Assembly: GCA_964462515.1 (NCBI GenBank)
Contig: CAYWXK010000002.1
Location: 127,755-191,754 of the forward strand
DNA length: 64,000 nt
Source: CAYWXK01 sp964462515
GTDB lineage: Bacteria; Planctomycetota; Phycisphaerae; Sedimentisphaerales; Anaerobacaceae
Direction of reading: 5' to 3'
The notes beneath the pieces are model-generated. The model worked only from the letters and a program-made list of their open reading frames with translations, was not told where the DNA came from and searched no databases. Below, piece by piece: positions 8,206 to 17,929 of this stretch. The position numbers were made by a program, and so were the translations under genes. The first letter of the stretch is position 1; the number at the start of each line of letters is the position of its first letter.

Positions 8206-9282
8206 CTAACCGATTTCAACCAAATCATACTTTGCGCTGCCCAGCCCAATCCGTTCGCCGTGCTCAATCTGATAATGCGGGTCGAGCTTATCATTCTCCA
8301 GCAGTTGTGCTATCTTCTTGCCGGCCTCTTTTTCGACCAAATCCAGCGATGCCTTATCAACAGCCACAGGGTCGGTCGAGGCAGCTATGCCAATATCATC
8401 AACTATCTTACGCATATTAGGCGTGCCAAAACAATCACAATCTTTTGTAACCGACATAATAAAATTAAAAAATGCCGCCCTGTTTTCTTTCCCTTTCAGT
8501 GCCCCCAGTGCGTGTTCTGCAACACTTCTTTGCAGGACTTCATTTTCCTGCTCCCAATCGTATTCTACAGCATCAAACCTGCACACCGCCACACATTCAG
8601 CACAGCCAATGCACTTTTCATGGTCGATGCGTGCCTTCGCAGCACTGATGCTGATAGCACCAGCCGGACAGTGCTTGAAGCATTCGCCGCAACCCCTGCA
8701 ATCGTCGCTGACACTTGGCTGAAGCGCCGAATGTTGCCTCATCTTGCCCTTTCTGCTCGCACAACCCATCCCCAGGGTCTTAATCGTAGCACCAACGCAG
8801 GTAGCAACGTGGCCGGTAAAATGAGCCACCGAAAGAATCGACTGGCACCTGACAATATCATAAGCGATAAAAACTTCTTTATTGAGTTCGGCGTTAATTT
8901 CCACCGCCGTTTCAGATGTCCCAAATAATCCGTCTGCAGCAATAAATGGTATCCCCAGGCTTGCTACATCAAAACCGTGCTTGGCAGCCAGGGCCGTGTG
9001 GTCAATTGCATTGTGTCTTTGCCCTACATATAAAGTGCTGGTGTCCGTCACAAACGGTTTTGTCTTCAATGCCTGCAGCTCCTCTATCAAGCCTTTAATG
9101 CAGGAAGCTTTTATATAGGTATTGTTGCCATCTTCGCCAACGTGCACCTTAACAGCGGTAAAATCATTTTCTTTGAAACACCTTGCAAAACGGCCGGCCC
9201 TAAAGAGCCTGCTTGCCTTCTCGGATATCACCTTCTCGCCCTCATCAGTAGAGGCCTTAATAAGATATACTCTCGAAGCCAT
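8206..9282 (-). CDS. DUF362-family protein with two 4Fe-4S clusters
   Basis: A 358-residue protein with an N-terminal DUF362 domain (about 1-185, for example AVKVHVGEDGNNTYIK). Two ferredoxin motifs follow at about 190-245: CRGCGECFKHCP and CIGCAECVAVCR, each able to bind a 4Fe-4S cluster. The rest is a DUF362 C-terminal part. It is soluble with no signal peptide. The family is widespread in anaerobes and probably takes part in electron transfer; the substrate is unknown. It lies 27 bp upstream of the S24 gene on the same strand. Confidence 0.88.
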   Translation of the reverse strand: MASRVYLIKASTDEGEKVISEKASRLFRAGRFARCFKENDFTAVKVHVGEDGNNTYIKASCIKGLIEELQALKTKPFVTDTSTLYVGQRHNAIDHTALAAKHGFDVASLGIPFIAADGLFGTSETAVEINAELNKEVFIAYDIVRCQSILSVAHFTGHVATCVGATIKTLGMGCASRKGKMRQHSALQPSVSDDCRGCGECFKHCPAGAISISAAKARIDHEKCIGCAECVAVCRFDAVEYDWEQENEVLQRSVAEHALGALKGKENRAAFFNFIMSVTKDCDCFGTPNMRKIVDDIGIAASTDPVAVDKASLDLVEKEAGKKIAQLLENDKLDPHYQIEHGERIGLGSAKYDLVEIG

Positions 9283-9333
9283 AAAAATTTACCAATCTAA
9301 CTACAAAGACTCAATTTAACACCCTGCTTCTTT

Positions 9334-9416
9334 TTGCCACCAAGACACAAAGGCACAAAGATAAAAAATAAATATATCATAAATATTAGTGTCTTGGTGC
9401 CTTCGTGGCTAAAAAA
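9334..9416. repeat. Inverted pair of the gccac-caagacac dispersed repeat
   Basis: The left arm, gccaccaagacacaaaggca, is near 9336-9355. The right arm, gtgtcttggtgccttcgtgg, is near 9391-9410. Together they form a long imperfect hairpin. The same word, singly or as a pair, recurs at 18510-18545, 18640-18670, 19028-19062 and 26527-26609. Confidence 0.75.
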
Positions 9417-9438
9417 CCGATATACCCATTATATTGTT

Positions 9439-9517
9439 CCCCGCACCAATTGAAAGTTTTTAAGGTTTTTTAAAAATTATGAGAACAAACGCAATCTTAC
9501 GGACAATTGGTGCGGGG
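9439..9517. repeat. 14-bp perfect inverted repeat around a 51-bp AT-rich core
   Basis: ccccgcaccaattg at 9439-9452 and its exact reverse complement at 9504-9517 enclose an AT-rich core. No ORF lies inside. It could be a small palindromic element or a transcript hairpin between mntP and the DUF362 gene. Confidence 0.65.
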
Positions 9518-9570
9518 CTGCTGCTTCTTAATGAAAGTTAGGATTTTCACAATCGTCAAGATGGCTTACG

Positions 9571-10125
9571 TCACAAATGCTCAAACAGTATCTTCAAACC
9601 AATCCCGATAAGAACAGTTCCGCCGATAGCTTCTACCCTGCTTTCAAAAAAATGCCCGAATTTCTTGCCGATAAACACGCCAAGATATGACATCGTAAAT
9701 GTTACCAGGCCTATTATTATCACCGCTCTGGCGACCGAAGTTGTGATAAGCGAAATTGTAACGCCAACCGCCAGCGCATCGATACTGGTAGCCACGGATA
9801 GAACCAACAATATAAAAATATTCGAAAAATTAAGATTTTTAGTCGCTGATTCTACCTTAAATGATTCATAAATCATTTTGCCGCCGACCGCAGCCAGCAG
9901 CCCGAATGCCACCCAGTGGTCATAGCCCGCGATATATTGTTTCAGGCCAAGCCCTGCTAATGAACCCACCAAAGGCATAAAAAGCTGAAAACCGCCGAAG
10001 AAAATGGCCATCAGCAAGGCCTGTCTGACCTTCAGTTGCTTGTTGGTGCTGCCGCTTACAATAGAGACCGCAAAGGTATCCATTGCCAGGCCAATAGCTA
10101 TTATTATGATTGTGATTAAATTCAT
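9571..10125 (-). CDS. mntP: Manganese efflux pump MntP family
   Basis: A 184-residue integral membrane protein with about six transmembrane helices. It has the two half-repeats of the MntP/YebN family: GLAMDTFAVSIVSG near the N-terminus and ATSIDALAVGVT in the middle, whose aspartates line the metal path. It is expected to export Mn2+ at the inner membrane. I looked upstream (10126-10222) for a yybP-ykoY manganese riboswitch and saw only a dispersed repeat. Confidence 0.9.
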   Translation of the reverse strand: MNLITIIIIAIGLAMDTFAVSIVSGSTNKQLKVRQALLMAIFFGGFQLFMPLVGSLAGLGLKQYIAGYDHWVAFGLLAAVGGKMIYESFKVESATKNLNFSNIFILLVLSVATSIDALAVGVTISLITTSVARAVIIIGLVTFTMSYLGVFIGKKFGHFFESRVEAIGGTVLIGIGLKILFEHL

Positions 10126-10164
10126 AATCCACAGGATGGCTTACGCCATTGATAAAGATTCTAT

Positions 10165-10222
10165 CCTTCGATTACACTCAGTCCTCGGGACTCCTAACGG
10201 AGGATGGTGAGCGGAGTCGAAC
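10165..10222. repeat. Dispersed imperfect palindrome
   Basis: The stretch ccttcgattacactcagtc ... ggtgagcggagtcgaacca has self-complementary ends and an inner tcctaacggagga part. It looks like a mobile-repeat unit between mntP and the following gene. Confidence 0.5.
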
Positions 10223-10227
10223 CATTG

Positions 10228-11055
10228 TTACGGCGTGCACACTTTGCAGGGTCTCTTGCCGGCCTTTATCGCATCGTCTCTATTGCTGTAACCTACTATA
10301 TTTTCCGGTGAAATCCTCTTTGCCGACCGACAATTCTGCCTATGAAATACCTGGCTATTTTTTGACGCCACATATTTGTATTCCGCTACAGACTTTGCAC
10401 GAGGTGCTTCTGATAGCTTTTTTGGCGCGGTGTCATTAGCACCGTTGGGCGTCCCCAGTGGGACATCGGGTGTTCGACCTTCTGCTGTGTTGGCTATTGT
10501 GTAGGCTTGAATAAAAGTCTCAACCTGCGATACGACTACTTCGGTCACCTTGCCTGATATATTTTGAAGCGGCGCTATCCCCAGCACCGGCTCTGCTGTC
10601 CAGACATCAGCTTTGAAAGCCAGGTTTCTTTGTTCAATCAGACAAACACCACGTGACAATGAGGTCTGAACACGAAGCACACATTGTTGTGAATCGCCGA
10701 GGTCAAGGATTTCTATGGAAACCTTGAGGTCTGAACTTATGTCCATATCATAGTTGACGCCTTCCCTGGGCACGAATATTTTGATTCCGGCCTTTTCAAG
10801 CACGCGTTCAACTTTGGCCTTTAAGCTTTTGCTGTCCAAACCGCTTTTGCGCCGTTGGGCGTCCCCAGTGGGACTTGGCTCTGTTGGGCGTATTGCAACA
10901 ACAACATTCAATACCTTAATGCCTGCCAGAGCCGGATTGGCGGGGGCAATTAACATTGTTTCATCTGGCTCAGGCACTTCTGCTTGACTTGAGGCAGTAA
11001 CACATAAAATGACAGTGATAACGCCAAAGATGAGATAATATCTTTCCAGTTTCAT
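10228..11055 (-). CDS. Exported protein with C-terminal Cys/His (Ada-like) motif, carrying two inserted repeat units
   Basis: A 275-residue protein starting at ATG 11055, preceded by gagggaa; a longer frame to 11094 lacks such a site. A signal peptide ends near AEVPEPDE. The last about 45 residues (VFHRQNCRSAKRI...KRPCKVCTP) hold an H-x4-C...C-x2-C arrangement like the small Ada-like metal-binding domain seen at the C-terminus of secreted nucleases. The middle is of unknown fold. The same 23-bp sequence occurs twice (10442-10464 and 10852-10874) in different reading frames, giving PLGTPNG in one place and SPTGDAQRR in the other. Confidence 0.7.
   Translation of the reverse strand: MKLERYYLIFGVITVILCVTASSQAEVPEPDETMLIAPANPALAGIKVLNVVVAIRPTEPSPTGDAQRRKSGLDSKSLKAKVERVLEKAGIKIFVPREGVNYDMDISSDLKVSIEILDLGDSQQCVLRVQTSLSRGVCLIEQRNLAFKADVWTAEPVLGIAPLQNISGKVTEVVVSQVETFIQAYTIANTAEGRTPDVPLGTPNGANDTAPKKLSEAPRAKSVAEYKYVASKNSQVFHRQNCRSAKRISPENIVGYSNRDDAIKAGKRPCKVCTP
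10442..10464. repeat. 23-bp repeat, copy 1 (inside a gene)
   Basis: Identical to 10852-10874. Its core gtccccagtgggac is a small hairpin. Read on the minus strand it gives VPLGTPNG. Confidence 0.85.
10852..10874. repeat. 23-bp repeat, copy 2 (same gene, other frame)
   Basis: Identical to 10442-10464 but offset by 410 bp, so it is read in another frame as SPTGDAQR. Confidence 0.85.
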
Positions 11056-11111
11056 AGATTCCCTCACTTTCCACCCCGCTGTTTGCTTGTGCAAACAAGC
11101 TGCGGGGCGTT

Positions 11112-12149
11112 TTAGCTTATATCTAACGCCTTATTCACAGCGGCCTTCATTTTCGCTAATCCTGTCTTTGCCACCGTCAGCGGGTCCTGATTCCAGTAAG
11201 CCGGATTAAACAATTCAAGTGACAGCACTGTCTGGCTGCCTGCTGCCTCGCCTTGCGTCGAGAAACGCAGAGGCAAGCCATTATTGACCAGGTCGCTCAG
11301 GATTTGCGTCAGTGGTGCGATGCCATCGCCGGGAAAGATGCGGTCGCGGTCGGATATCCTGTCTCGCGGCGGGTCAGCAGGGTAATCGTTCAGATGAAAA
11401 ACCTGGATGGCCTGATGACTTATCTGCTTTAGACCGTTAAAGTCTGAGCCTCCTTTGTAGATGTGAAAAACATCAGCCAGCAAGCACGCCTTCGGGTGGC
11501 CGCTTTCAATCACCACAAACATCGCCTCGCCCAATCGGTGCAGATTCTTTGAAGAGCCCCAAATCTCAATTTGCGGCACAACACCTATCTTGTCACCTAT
11601 CTCCAGCAGCAACCGATACCGCTCCGCCGCCTTGATAAGGTCAAGCCCTTCCTTGTCGGTAGCCCCTGCCGGCGGCGCAGCTATGCGTTTGCCGCCAATC
11701 TGTTCAAGCTTATCCATCTCACGCTTGACCTGCTCTAAACCTTTAGCACGCTCAGCATCGTCATCCACAATCCAGCGGAAAAAGCTAATTGCACTCTCAA
11801 CGGTCAATCCGAGGTCGGCGATATGCTTACGCAGTTCGTTAAGATTGCCGCCGCCATCAACATACTGATTGATTTTCTCAACCCACGGCTCAATACAGTC
11901 GTAACCAGCCTCAGCAGCAATTTCAATCTCTTTGTCAAGGGGGAGTTTTTGCCCGCGAATCGTGCTGGTATTAAAGCAGTAGCGAAATCCGGCCTTCGTA
12001 GCCACTACGGCGGAGAGGGCTGGTGATGTTCGCTTCGACTGTATCTGGCTCTCGACTGCAAAGGTGGTGTTGTCTGTTGCGATGACAACGCCAATAGCAG
12101 CACCGGCAGCAGAGAATAGCCGGCGTCGTGAAAGGTGGTTGCCATTCAT
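11112..12149 (-). CDS. Tat-exported sugar phosphate isomerase/epimerase-like TIM barrel
   Basis: A 345-residue protein with a twin-arginine type signal (HLSRRRLFSAAGAAIG) at residues 5-20. An AP-endonuclease-2 type xylose isomerase-like barrel follows, with FRYCFNTSTI, AAEAGYDCIEPW, metal-site acids in VPQIEIWG and LADVFHIYKGG, and HLNDYPADPP. Such proteins isomerise or epimerise sugars and are abundant in planctomycetes. The substrate is unknown. It is followed downstream by the Ada-like exported protein on the same strand. Confidence 0.85.
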   Translation of the reverse strand: MNGNHLSRRRLFSAAGAAIGVVIATDNTTFAVESQIQSKRTSPALSAVVATKAGFRYCFNTSTIRGQKLPLDKEIEIAAEAGYDCIEPWVEKINQYVDGGGNLNELRKHIADLGLTVESAISFFRWIVDDDAERAKGLEQVKREMDKLEQIGGKRIAAPPAGATDKEGLDLIKAAERYRLLLEIGDKIGVVPQIEIWGSSKNLHRLGEAMFVVIESGHPKACLLADVFHIYKGGSDFNGLKQISHQAIQVFHLNDYPADPPRDRISDRDRIFPGDGIAPLTQILSDLVNNGLPLRFSTQGEAAGSQTVLSLELFNPAYWNQDPLTVAKTGLAKMKAAVNKALDIS

Positions 12150-12203
12150 AATTGTCTCCTGATTACCCCCGAATGTTTCTGTCGGGGGTTGGTCTGGATG
12201 GCG

Positions 12204-12512
12204 TTACACGATAAGAGCAAAAGCGTCAGTAACGTTCATACCTTCCTTGATACCCAGCGTCTTCGCTTTTGCGTTTGCTTTTGTAACATTTCGAGCTGGG
12301 AACCGTTCCAGCGTGCCTATTGGATTGGCAGGTGTGCTCTCTACCAAAGCCGCCGCAACACCATATCGCTCACAGGCCTCCGCATCAATCGCAGGACAGG
12401 CTAAAAACCCCTTAGAACCGGCCGCCAACAGAATATTAAATCCCGCCCACTTGACCTGCACGCCTTCAACTAAACCTTGTGGCGTTTGATATGTCTTTGT
12501 ATGCACTTCCAT
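12204..12512 (-). CDS. DUF1805 (YunC-like) protein
   Basis: A 102-residue protein starting at ATG 12512, preceded by cagggaa; the longer frame to 12650 would run into phosphomannomutase. It matches DUF1805 in pattern: GLVEGVQVKWAGFNILLAAG, GFLACPAID and GVAAALVES. The family is found in bacteria and archaea and has no known function. It lies between the mutase and the TIM-barrel gene, all leftward. Confidence 0.8.
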   Translation of the reverse strand: MEVHTKTYQTPQGLVEGVQVKWAGFNILLAAGSKGFLACPAIDAEACERYGVAAALVESTPANPIGTLERFPARNVTKANAKAKTLGIKEGMNVTDAFALIV

Positions 12513-12573
12513 TGTCGTTTCCCTGAAAATTGTATTTACGCAAAATAATGATGTAGGATATTGATAAGCACCA

Positions 12574-14004
12574 TTAGACCGGCTTGCCGAGCATTCCCTC
12601 AATTTCCCGCAGCTTCTCATCGAGCAACTCTTTGGTCTTGGCCTCCACATTTAATCGCAATAGCGGCTCGGTGTTGCTCGGCCTGCAATTAAACCACCAG
12701 TCTTTGTAACCAATGGTAATGCCGTCCAGATAGTCGATTTGGCCTTCATTGTATCTTCTGGCAAGCTCGTCCATCTTTGCCTGCTTATCTTCCACCTGAA
12801 AATTTGTCTCGCCGCTGCTATGGTATCTTCGCAAGGGTTCAATTAGTCCGCTTATCGGCACATCGGCTTCACGCACAATGTTAATTACGTGCACCAGTGT
12901 AATAAAACCCGAATCGGTGCAGAAATTGTCGCGATAATAAAAATGCCCGGAAAGCTCGCCGCCAAATATCGCGTGTGAATCACGCATCGCCTTTTTCATA
13001 AAGACGTGCCCAACGCGCTCTCTGCGAGGCGTGCCGCCATTTTTTATAATCTCTTCAACTACAACGCGACTGCTGCGCAAATCATAAACAACTGTGGATT
13101 TCGGCTCTCGCTTTAGAAAACAGGGCACCATCAGAGCCGTCAGCAAATCGCAGCCGATAGTCTCGCCCTTCTCATCGACCATAATCAGTCTGTCGGCATC
13201 ACCATCAAAGCAAACACCAAAGGCACAACGGCTTTTCTTTACCGCGGCTTTTACGTCGGCAAGATTTTTCTCAACAAGCGGATTCGGCTCATGTTTGAAT
13301 TTGCCGGTATGCTCGAAATTAACGGCAGCTATTTCTATCCCCACATCACCGAAAATCGCCGGCACCATCTTGCCCGCTGCACCGTTGGAAGCATCAATGG
13401 CAATTTTCAGTTTTCTTTTTCTCGGCATCAAAAACTTCAGCACGTGATTTTTGTATTCGCCCGTCAGGTCGCGTTTCTCTACTGAGCCGGTCACTCTGCC
13501 TTTGGTATGAAGCAATGCCATAGCGATGTGCTTTATATCTTTAAGACCTGTATCGGCGCCGACAGGCTTAGCACCTATGCCGGATATCTTAAAGCCGTTA
13601 TATTTTGCGGGATTGTGCGAAGCTGTTACCTGCACCCCTCCGGCAGTGACAAGGTAATTGATTGCAAAATACATCTGCGGCGTATCAATAAGCCCTAAAT
13701 CAATGACATTTACACCGGCAGAATTTATCCCCTCTATAAGAGCCTGTGCCAGCGATTCGCTATGCGTCCTCATATCACGGCCAATACATATTGTCTGACT
13801 GTTCGCCTGCCCTCGCTCATAGCCCCGAACAAGAGACGGCAAAAAACGAGCAGTCGCACAGCCAATCTTCCACGCATCCTCCTCGTTTAATTGGTCGGGA
13901 TAAACGCCTCTTATATCGTATGCTTTGAAAATATCCGGGTCCATCCGGCGCACTCCATTGTCTGTATGGCGATAAACTTTTACGTCGATTGTTTCATTTA
14001 GCAT
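12574..14004 (-). CDS. Phosphomannomutase/phosphoglucomutase
   Basis: A 476-residue alpha-D-phosphohexomutase from ATG 14004, preceded by gagg; the longer frame would translate a dispersed repeat (14074-14093). The four domains show their motifs: the phosphoserine loop TASHNPAKYNG, the metal loop DGDADRLIMVD, the sugar loop GGELSGHFYYRD and the phosphate loop RPSNTEPLLRL. It interconverts hexose-1- and hexose-6-phosphates for cell-envelope sugars. Confidence 0.93.
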   Translation of the reverse strand: MLNETIDVKVYRHTDNGVRRMDPDIFKAYDIRGVYPDQLNEEDAWKIGCATARFLPSLVRGYERGQANSQTICIGRDMRTHSESLAQALIEGINSAGVNVIDLGLIDTPQMYFAINYLVTAGGVQVTASHNPAKYNGFKISGIGAKPVGADTGLKDIKHIAMALLHTKGRVTGSVEKRDLTGEYKNHVLKFLMPRKRKLKIAIDASNGAAGKMVPAIFGDVGIEIAAVNFEHTGKFKHEPNPLVEKNLADVKAAVKKSRCAFGVCFDGDADRLIMVDEKGETIGCDLLTALMVPCFLKREPKSTVVYDLRSSRVVVEEIIKNGGTPRRERVGHVFMKKAMRDSHAIFGGELSGHFYYRDNFCTDSGFITLVHVINIVREADVPISGLIEPLRRYHSSGETNFQVEDKQAKMDELARRYNEGQIDYLDGITIGYKDWWFNCRPSNTEPLLRLNVEAKTKELLDEKLREIEGMLGKPV

Positions 14005-14073
14005 ATAGTAAACCTCTGTATGGACGATACTATATACTCCCCCATCCGGATTGTCAACAACCAAAGGTCTGTC

Positions 14074-14093
14074 ATTCCCGCGCAGGCGGGAAT
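14074..14093. repeat. dRS3-like palindromic repeat
   Basis: A 20-bp element with ATTCCC and GGGAAT ends around GCGCAGGC, the same layout as the dRS3-type repeat of Neisseria and similar repeats elsewhere. It lies just upstream of the mutase start. Confidence 0.65.
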
Positions 14094-14284
14094 CCATTTT
14101 GGTAGGGTGTGCTCCGCACACCATTTTCCTTATCGTTTAGCCCCGAAGCTTGCCCTCGAAAGTCGTAGTCGGGGGCCTGCTTCGGGGTCCCTCAAACAAA
14201 AAGGGCCGTAAGCGATACACTCACAGCCCTTATCCTCCGAATCAAGCAACGAAACAAACCGTTCTTTCAGTTCTTAATCTGCCT

Positions 14285-17200
14285 TTATTTCACCGTCTTA
14301 AACGTAAAGCTCCCAACCTTGAAGTTCTTTTCAGGCCGCCAGATTTCAACAACGTAAGTAGCAGGAGTAGTCAAAGTCTTGAAGTTTGTAACGTATTTTT
14401 CTCCTGCGATGTCAATTCGATAATCGGTAGCTCCCGGCCCGAACAAAGACCGCTGCAAAATAACGGATGGATTTGTAGATTTATATATTCTGATTTCCAA
14501 ATCCTCGTTATAAACAAACGGCATCGCCGGGTCCACAGATTGAGCAATCCTTATCGAGAACTTGACAGGCATTGTGCGTCCTGCCTTACTGCTCGGTGTG
14601 GCCGGAAGTAACTTGATAATCGCCCAGTTGCGAATACTAAATGGCACAACCTCGCTCCATCCCTCATTACCATAGACGTCCACAGCTTTTGCTAACACTA
14701 CATAGTAACCGTCCTGAAGTTGTGTCGTATCAAAAGCGCACTCCCATTTACCTGTAGCCGGATTAAATGTCGCTGCAAGGTCTTCCTGTCCAATCGGCAC
14801 ACCATTCCCATCATCCGGCTCGCGGACATAGAAGTAAACGGCATCAACGCCGTCTATGTCTGTAGCTTCCGCCGTCAAGGTTATGCCATCCTGAACCGCA
14901 TCCCCTGCTTCGGAGACGATAACCTCGACTACAGAAGGCGTATCAAATTCATCGCTCGTAAGGACGCTGTCGGAAACAACAGTCTTCTCAAAATCGCCGT
15001 CTCCGTCCCTATCGATAAACACTGTTACGCCGGGCTCCCCTTCGGACAAGGCATCCCAGTCGATTACATACTGGTGGACCGCGCCCTCAACTGTAGGAAT
15101 ATCAATCGCTTCGAACACCTTTTCATTACCATTTTCAACTGAATTTATCACCAAACGATAAGTCCCCGTCTGTGTTCCGACCACCTCATAAATATAATCT
15201 GCCAGCGTATCATATAGGATTATTTCTTCAGGCAAACTATGGATAATGTTACCATCAGAATCAGATACACTGTAATGGCTAAAGTAAAACGAGTCTGGAA
15301 TACCACGTTCTGCTTGACCAGAATCACTCATACCAACGTGTCTTCCAATTGAATCATATACATGCAAATTACCCGCCGAATGTAAGGCCGCATCCTTCTT
15401 GTCATACTTCTTCACCTCGGTGACCTGTCTTGGTATTACCTTCCCATCTTTAACGTCAATAATTCTATACACAGAAGGATCACTTTGTCCCAAACTTGAT
15501 GTTTGGACATGCCAGGTTCCCGCACTGCTATCTATGTGATCCTCGTGGGTATGACCTGCAAGAACTAAATCTACGTTGTTGGAATCTATATACCTAAAGA
15601 ATTCCTCCCAATGAAGACCAAAGCTTTGTGCTGGTGGGTAAGGGTCCAGGGCTGGATGGTGCAGGAATATTACCTTATGCTTTGTCTTGTCCAGGTCTAC
15701 TTGTAGAAGTTTTCTCAACCACTCAACCTGGTCACCTGACAGTCCCCAACTAGTCGTATGTCCCCAGCCCGTATCCAACCCGATGAACTCAACACCATCG
15801 TGATTATCTAGATGGAATGAGTAGTCATGCTCTGCCCTAATGTCGTTTTCATAAAGTGAAAGTCCGAAATACCCATAGATTTGGTCGCACCTATCATGAT
15901 TTCCCGGAACCTCCGTGATCTTCGATTTCAAATCTGGATAATATTCTAAAATTGCCTTATAACGTTCAAAATAACCCGAATCTTCACATAAAACCCCCAT
16001 CCAACAGATTGCTGCGTAATGTACTATGTCCCCGGTAACAAGTATCAATTCATGGTTTTCTTCTTCTATCTGACGAAGCGCATCCATAAATCTTTCCTGC
16101 GCTCTTGCTGATCCAATATGCAAATCCGTCATTTGCACAAACGACCACGGCGGCTCAGCGAACTGTAAATAAACTGTTCCTGCCCCACCACTACCGGATC
16201 CACCTCCTCCGTTTGCTGTAATATCACCAGTAAACGAATTACTACCATAATAAATTGCTATTCTTCCGCCACCGCCACCTCCCCCTCTCCAGTGCTTCCG
16301 GAGATTCCAATGAGGCCAATTAGTACTCCAGTCATAACTACCTCCACTACCTCCATCAGCCCTGATTGCCCCACAACCATCTAAACATCCAACGGTTAAC
16401 CAAATGCTCCCACCTGCTCCTCCACCATAGCCTGAGTCATACATGCTGGCTCCACATGATTCTATGTTTCCATCTAAAAGAAGTGTACCGCCAACGTTTA
16501 AACGAATTATTCCGCCACCAGCACCTCCATACCCCCCGCTGCTTCCAAAGTCCATTGGCTGAATTATTGAACCGTAGGTACCGCCTCCGTCACAAGAATA
16601 AAATGTGCCACTCCAAAAATTATCTGAGTAATAACCACTTCCCCCCTGACCACCGTAACCACCACCCCCACCGATATCATAATTTCCTGCATCTCCTGCA
16701 CCTGGCCCTTGGTATCCACCATATCCCATTCCATCTGCTGTGATTTGGCTACCATCAGAAATTGTTAAATCTTGCAGAATCGTTAAATGGATTTTGTGAT
16801 CTTCTTCTCCGGACGTAGCAGGTGAATGGTTTACTATGCCATTGTTGATAATCTGTAGACTGTTGAACTGGTGCTCACCATCGATGGTGAGCACGCAGCC
16901 ATTTATAACAATGTCTTGGCCGTCATAACTGTAATCTCCCGTAGCAATATATGTACTGCTCGTGAAGATTATAGGGCCAGAGTCGGTAAAATCAAGAATC
17001 CTAAAAACGTGTACAGAATCATAATATTCGCTCGTTCCAGGATGTGTATTCACATAAAATTCGCTCAGGCGCATATCCGCATCTATGAGTATTTGCACAT
17101 TTGGATTTTGTTGCCCAAGTGATAATTCAATGTCGTGCATATTGATCTGCCGGTCGGATGTCCAATAAACCTTTTGTTCTGATAAGACAAATTTATTGGT

Positions 17201-17812
17201 ACCCAAATACCCTGCTACATTTGTTTCGATTGGGATATTTCTATAGGCTTTGATTGATTCGCTTATCGCCAGACTTATCTGCTGATTGTAAGTAATAGTC
17301 CACACGCAAACAGGAGCGAGCGGAGGAAAGAAATACGTACCTCCGCATGCTATAACAACAGGGGCTATTTTATACAAAAGACTTTCCCCTGCGTATGTGA
17401 GAAAATCTAAAGCCATCTGCTCGGATGCAATTTGCCAATCTATAACCACGTAATCTGTCAGAAATCCATAATCACCAATTCCAGTGACAGTACTATATTT
17501 CTTTTCCTTCGCCCCTGTAACACTGTACCCAGGAGTCAATATTAGTGCCAACCGACAATCATTAAAAACATACGGATATGGAGCTTCAATTGTTATAGAA
17601 AATGTTCCATTAGCATTTTTAACAATAGAAGGTTCAAAATACGGTGTTGGATAAACTAATCCACTTGGAACTATGGTATGACCATTTATAACACCCTGGT
17701 CAAAATCATAGTGAGGTATAGAAACAGATGGATCTTCTGCAAATACTGTATTGTAACTTTCTGCATTAATAATAACAATTAAAACGAAAAGCGAACAGAT
17801 TGTCTTTTTCAT
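14285..17812 (-). CDS. Large secreted protein with glycine-rich region and metallophosphoesterase domain
   Basis: A protein of 1175 residues starting at ATG 17812 after aggaaaggg, with a signal peptide (KKTICSLFVLIVIINA). The N-terminal third is unknown. A very glycine-rich stretch lies at roughly 340-560 (GGGGGYGGQGGSG). A calcineurin-type phosphoesterase domain follows with MTDLHIGSA, LVTGDIVHY, VPGNHDRCD, FLHHPALD and LAGHTHEDH. The C-terminus has Ig-like/cadherin-like parts and a PxKF-type end (AGRTMPVKFSIRI). It is exported; the substrate could be a nucleotide, phospholipid or phosphodiester. Confidence 0.88.
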   Translation of the reverse strand: MKKTICSLFVLIVIINAESYNTVFAEDPSVSIPHYDFDQGVINGHTIVPSGLVYPTPYFEPSIVKNANGTFSITIEAPYPYVFNDCRLALILTPGYSVTGAKEKKYSTVTGIGDYGFLTDYVVIDWQIASEQMALDFLTYAGESLLYKIAPVVIACGGTYFFPPLAPVCVWTITYNQQISLAISESIKAYRNIPIETNVAGYLGTNKFVLSEQKVYWTSDRQINMHDIELSLGQQNPNVQILIDADMRLSEFYVNTHPGTSEYYDSVHVFRILDFTDSGPIIFTSSTYIATGDYSYDGQDIVINGCVLTIDGEHQFNSLQIINNGIVNHSPATSGEEDHKIHLTILQDLTISDGSQITADGMGYGGYQGPGAGDAGNYDIGGGGGYGGQGGSGYYSDNFWSGTFYSCDGGGTYGSIIQPMDFGSSGGYGGAGGGIIRLNVGGTLLLDGNIESCGASMYDSGYGGGAGGSIWLTVGCLDGCGAIRADGGSGGSYDWSTNWPHWNLRKHWRGGGGGGGRIAIYYGSNSFTGDITANGGGGSGSGGAGTVYLQFAEPPWSFVQMTDLHIGSARAQERFMDALRQIEEENHELILVTGDIVHYAAICWMGVLCEDSGYFERYKAILEYYPDLKSKITEVPGNHDRCDQIYGYFGLSLYENDIRAEHDYSFHLDNHDGVEFIGLDTGWGHTTSWGLSGDQVEWLRKLLQVDLDKTKHKVIFLHHPALDPYPPAQSFGLHWEEFFRYIDSNNVDLVLAGHTHEDHIDSSAGTWHVQTSSLGQSDPSVYRIIDVKDGKVIPRQVTEVKKYDKKDAALHSAGNLHVYDSIGRHVGMSDSGQAERGIPDSFYFSHYSVSDSDGNIIHSLPEEIILYDTLADYIYEVVGTQTGTYRLVINSVENGNEKVFEAIDIPTVEGAVHQYVIDWDALSEGEPGVTVFIDRDGDGDFEKTVVSDSVLTSDEFDTPSVVEVIVSEAGDAVQDGITLTAEATDIDGVDAVYFYVREPDDGNGVPIGQEDLAATFNPATGKWECAFDTTQLQDGYYVVLAKAVDVYGNEGWSEVVPFSIRNWAIIKLLPATPSSKAGRTMPVKFSIRIAQSVDPAMPFVYNEDLEIRIYKSTNPSVILQRSLFGPGATDYRIDIAGEKYVTNFKTLTTPATYVVEIWRPEKNFKVGSFTFKTVK

Positions 17813-17929
17813 TTTTCTACCCTTTCCTGAAAAGTTTCCTTTTCCTCGCAGTGTTTCTGGGCACGTATTCTCCGCTGTACCCACAAAGGCACAGCTTGAA
17901 AGATTGTGGTTCCTGATAACCACCACTCG

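Noticed and set aside
10126..10222. yybP-ykoY manganese riboswitch upstream of mntP
   Set aside because: The expected conserved words were not found; the region is a dispersed repeat.
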